Source: an uncultured Bacteroidota bacterium
GTDB lineage: Bacteria; Bacteroidota; Bacteroidia; Flavobacteriales; Flavobacteriaceae
Assembly (NCBI GenBank): GCA_903839195.1
Contig: CAIMBK010000117.1
Coordinates: 1 to 42,299, forward strand
Direction: 5' to 3'
DNA: 42,299 nucleotides
A program made the position numbers and the translations under genes. Within the stretch, counting starts at the first letter, position 1. Every line of letters starts with the position of its first letter. Positions 42,223 to 42,299 of this stretch are shown piece after piece. Below the pieces are notes generated by a model, which saw only the letters and a list, made by a program, of their open reading frames with translations, did not search any database and had not been told where the DNA came from.

Positions 42223-42299
42223 TTTTGTTAAGAAATTATTAAGTTAAAAAGGGAAACGGATAAAAATTAATTAATGGGAATTCACAAAATAAATACGAA

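Noticed and set aside
42223..42299. Gene start at the right window edge
   Set aside because: Only AT-rich spacer is seen; no start codon with a supported frame.

Overview
The window looks like a chromosome segment from a Flavobacterium-like member of the Bacteroidota. The evidence is low GC, upstream boxes of the Bacteroidota type (TTTG, about 18-20 bp, TAnnTTTG) with little Shine-Dalgarno signal, type IX secretion (T9SS) C-terminal sorting domains, a PID-CTERM-like small protein, a carotenoid lycopene cyclase and a short-chain-type L-threonine dehydrogenase. I saw no tRNA, rRNA, CRISPR array, IS element or prophage module.

Left part (1-11 kb): the 5' part of a lycopene cyclase gene (cut by the window edge); a ZIP metal transporter; a ferrous-iron uptake operon feoA-feoB plus a 40-residue FeoB-associated Cys-rich protein, with an 18-bp perfect palindrome over its promoter; a SCO1/SenC copper protein; a 1128-residue T9SS-secreted beta-propeller protein; and an M13 metallopeptidase.

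Middle (10-26 kb), mostly housekeeping: a leftward run of zinc-ribbon protein, M28 peptidase with membrane domain, SDR-type dehydrogenase and EamA transporter; a rightward pair of a short SSB and a stand-alone HRDC protein; leftward metG and a HAD phosphatase; an S66 LD-carboxypeptidase and YraN; leftward lipoprotein and mfd; L-threonine dehydrogenase; and an NTF2-like lipoprotein. Two diverged copies of a hairpin-forming intergenic repeat flank the ssb-to-metG block. One of them lies next to an orphan leftward terminator and a 35-codon coding-like remnant.

Right part (26-39 kb), a surface-protein locus and the most unusual part: histidine kinase, REC-AraC response regulator, PID-CTERM-like small protein and T9SS surface protein read rightward and end in a Crp-type regulator. 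Facing them is a leftward run of three tandem secreted fibre proteins. Each has a signal peptide, a shared N-terminal cassette, trimeric head-like repeats and a C-terminal S74-type intramolecular chaperone. This run ends in a second Crp-type regulator that aligns with the first without gaps. The fibres share long near-identical DNA cassettes, which suggests mosaic evolution by recombination. No outer-membrane exporter domain is visible in them.

Far right (38.9-42.2 kb): two leftward pairs of exported NTF2/SnoaL-like proteins (three of the four are lipoproteins) surround a rightward HxlR-type regulator with a conserved N-terminal cysteine. One pair has a perfect 10-5-10 inverted repeat over its promoter, a good candidate operator. 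The array may be an envelope stress or detoxification unit. Its function is not known and is inferred only from arrangement.
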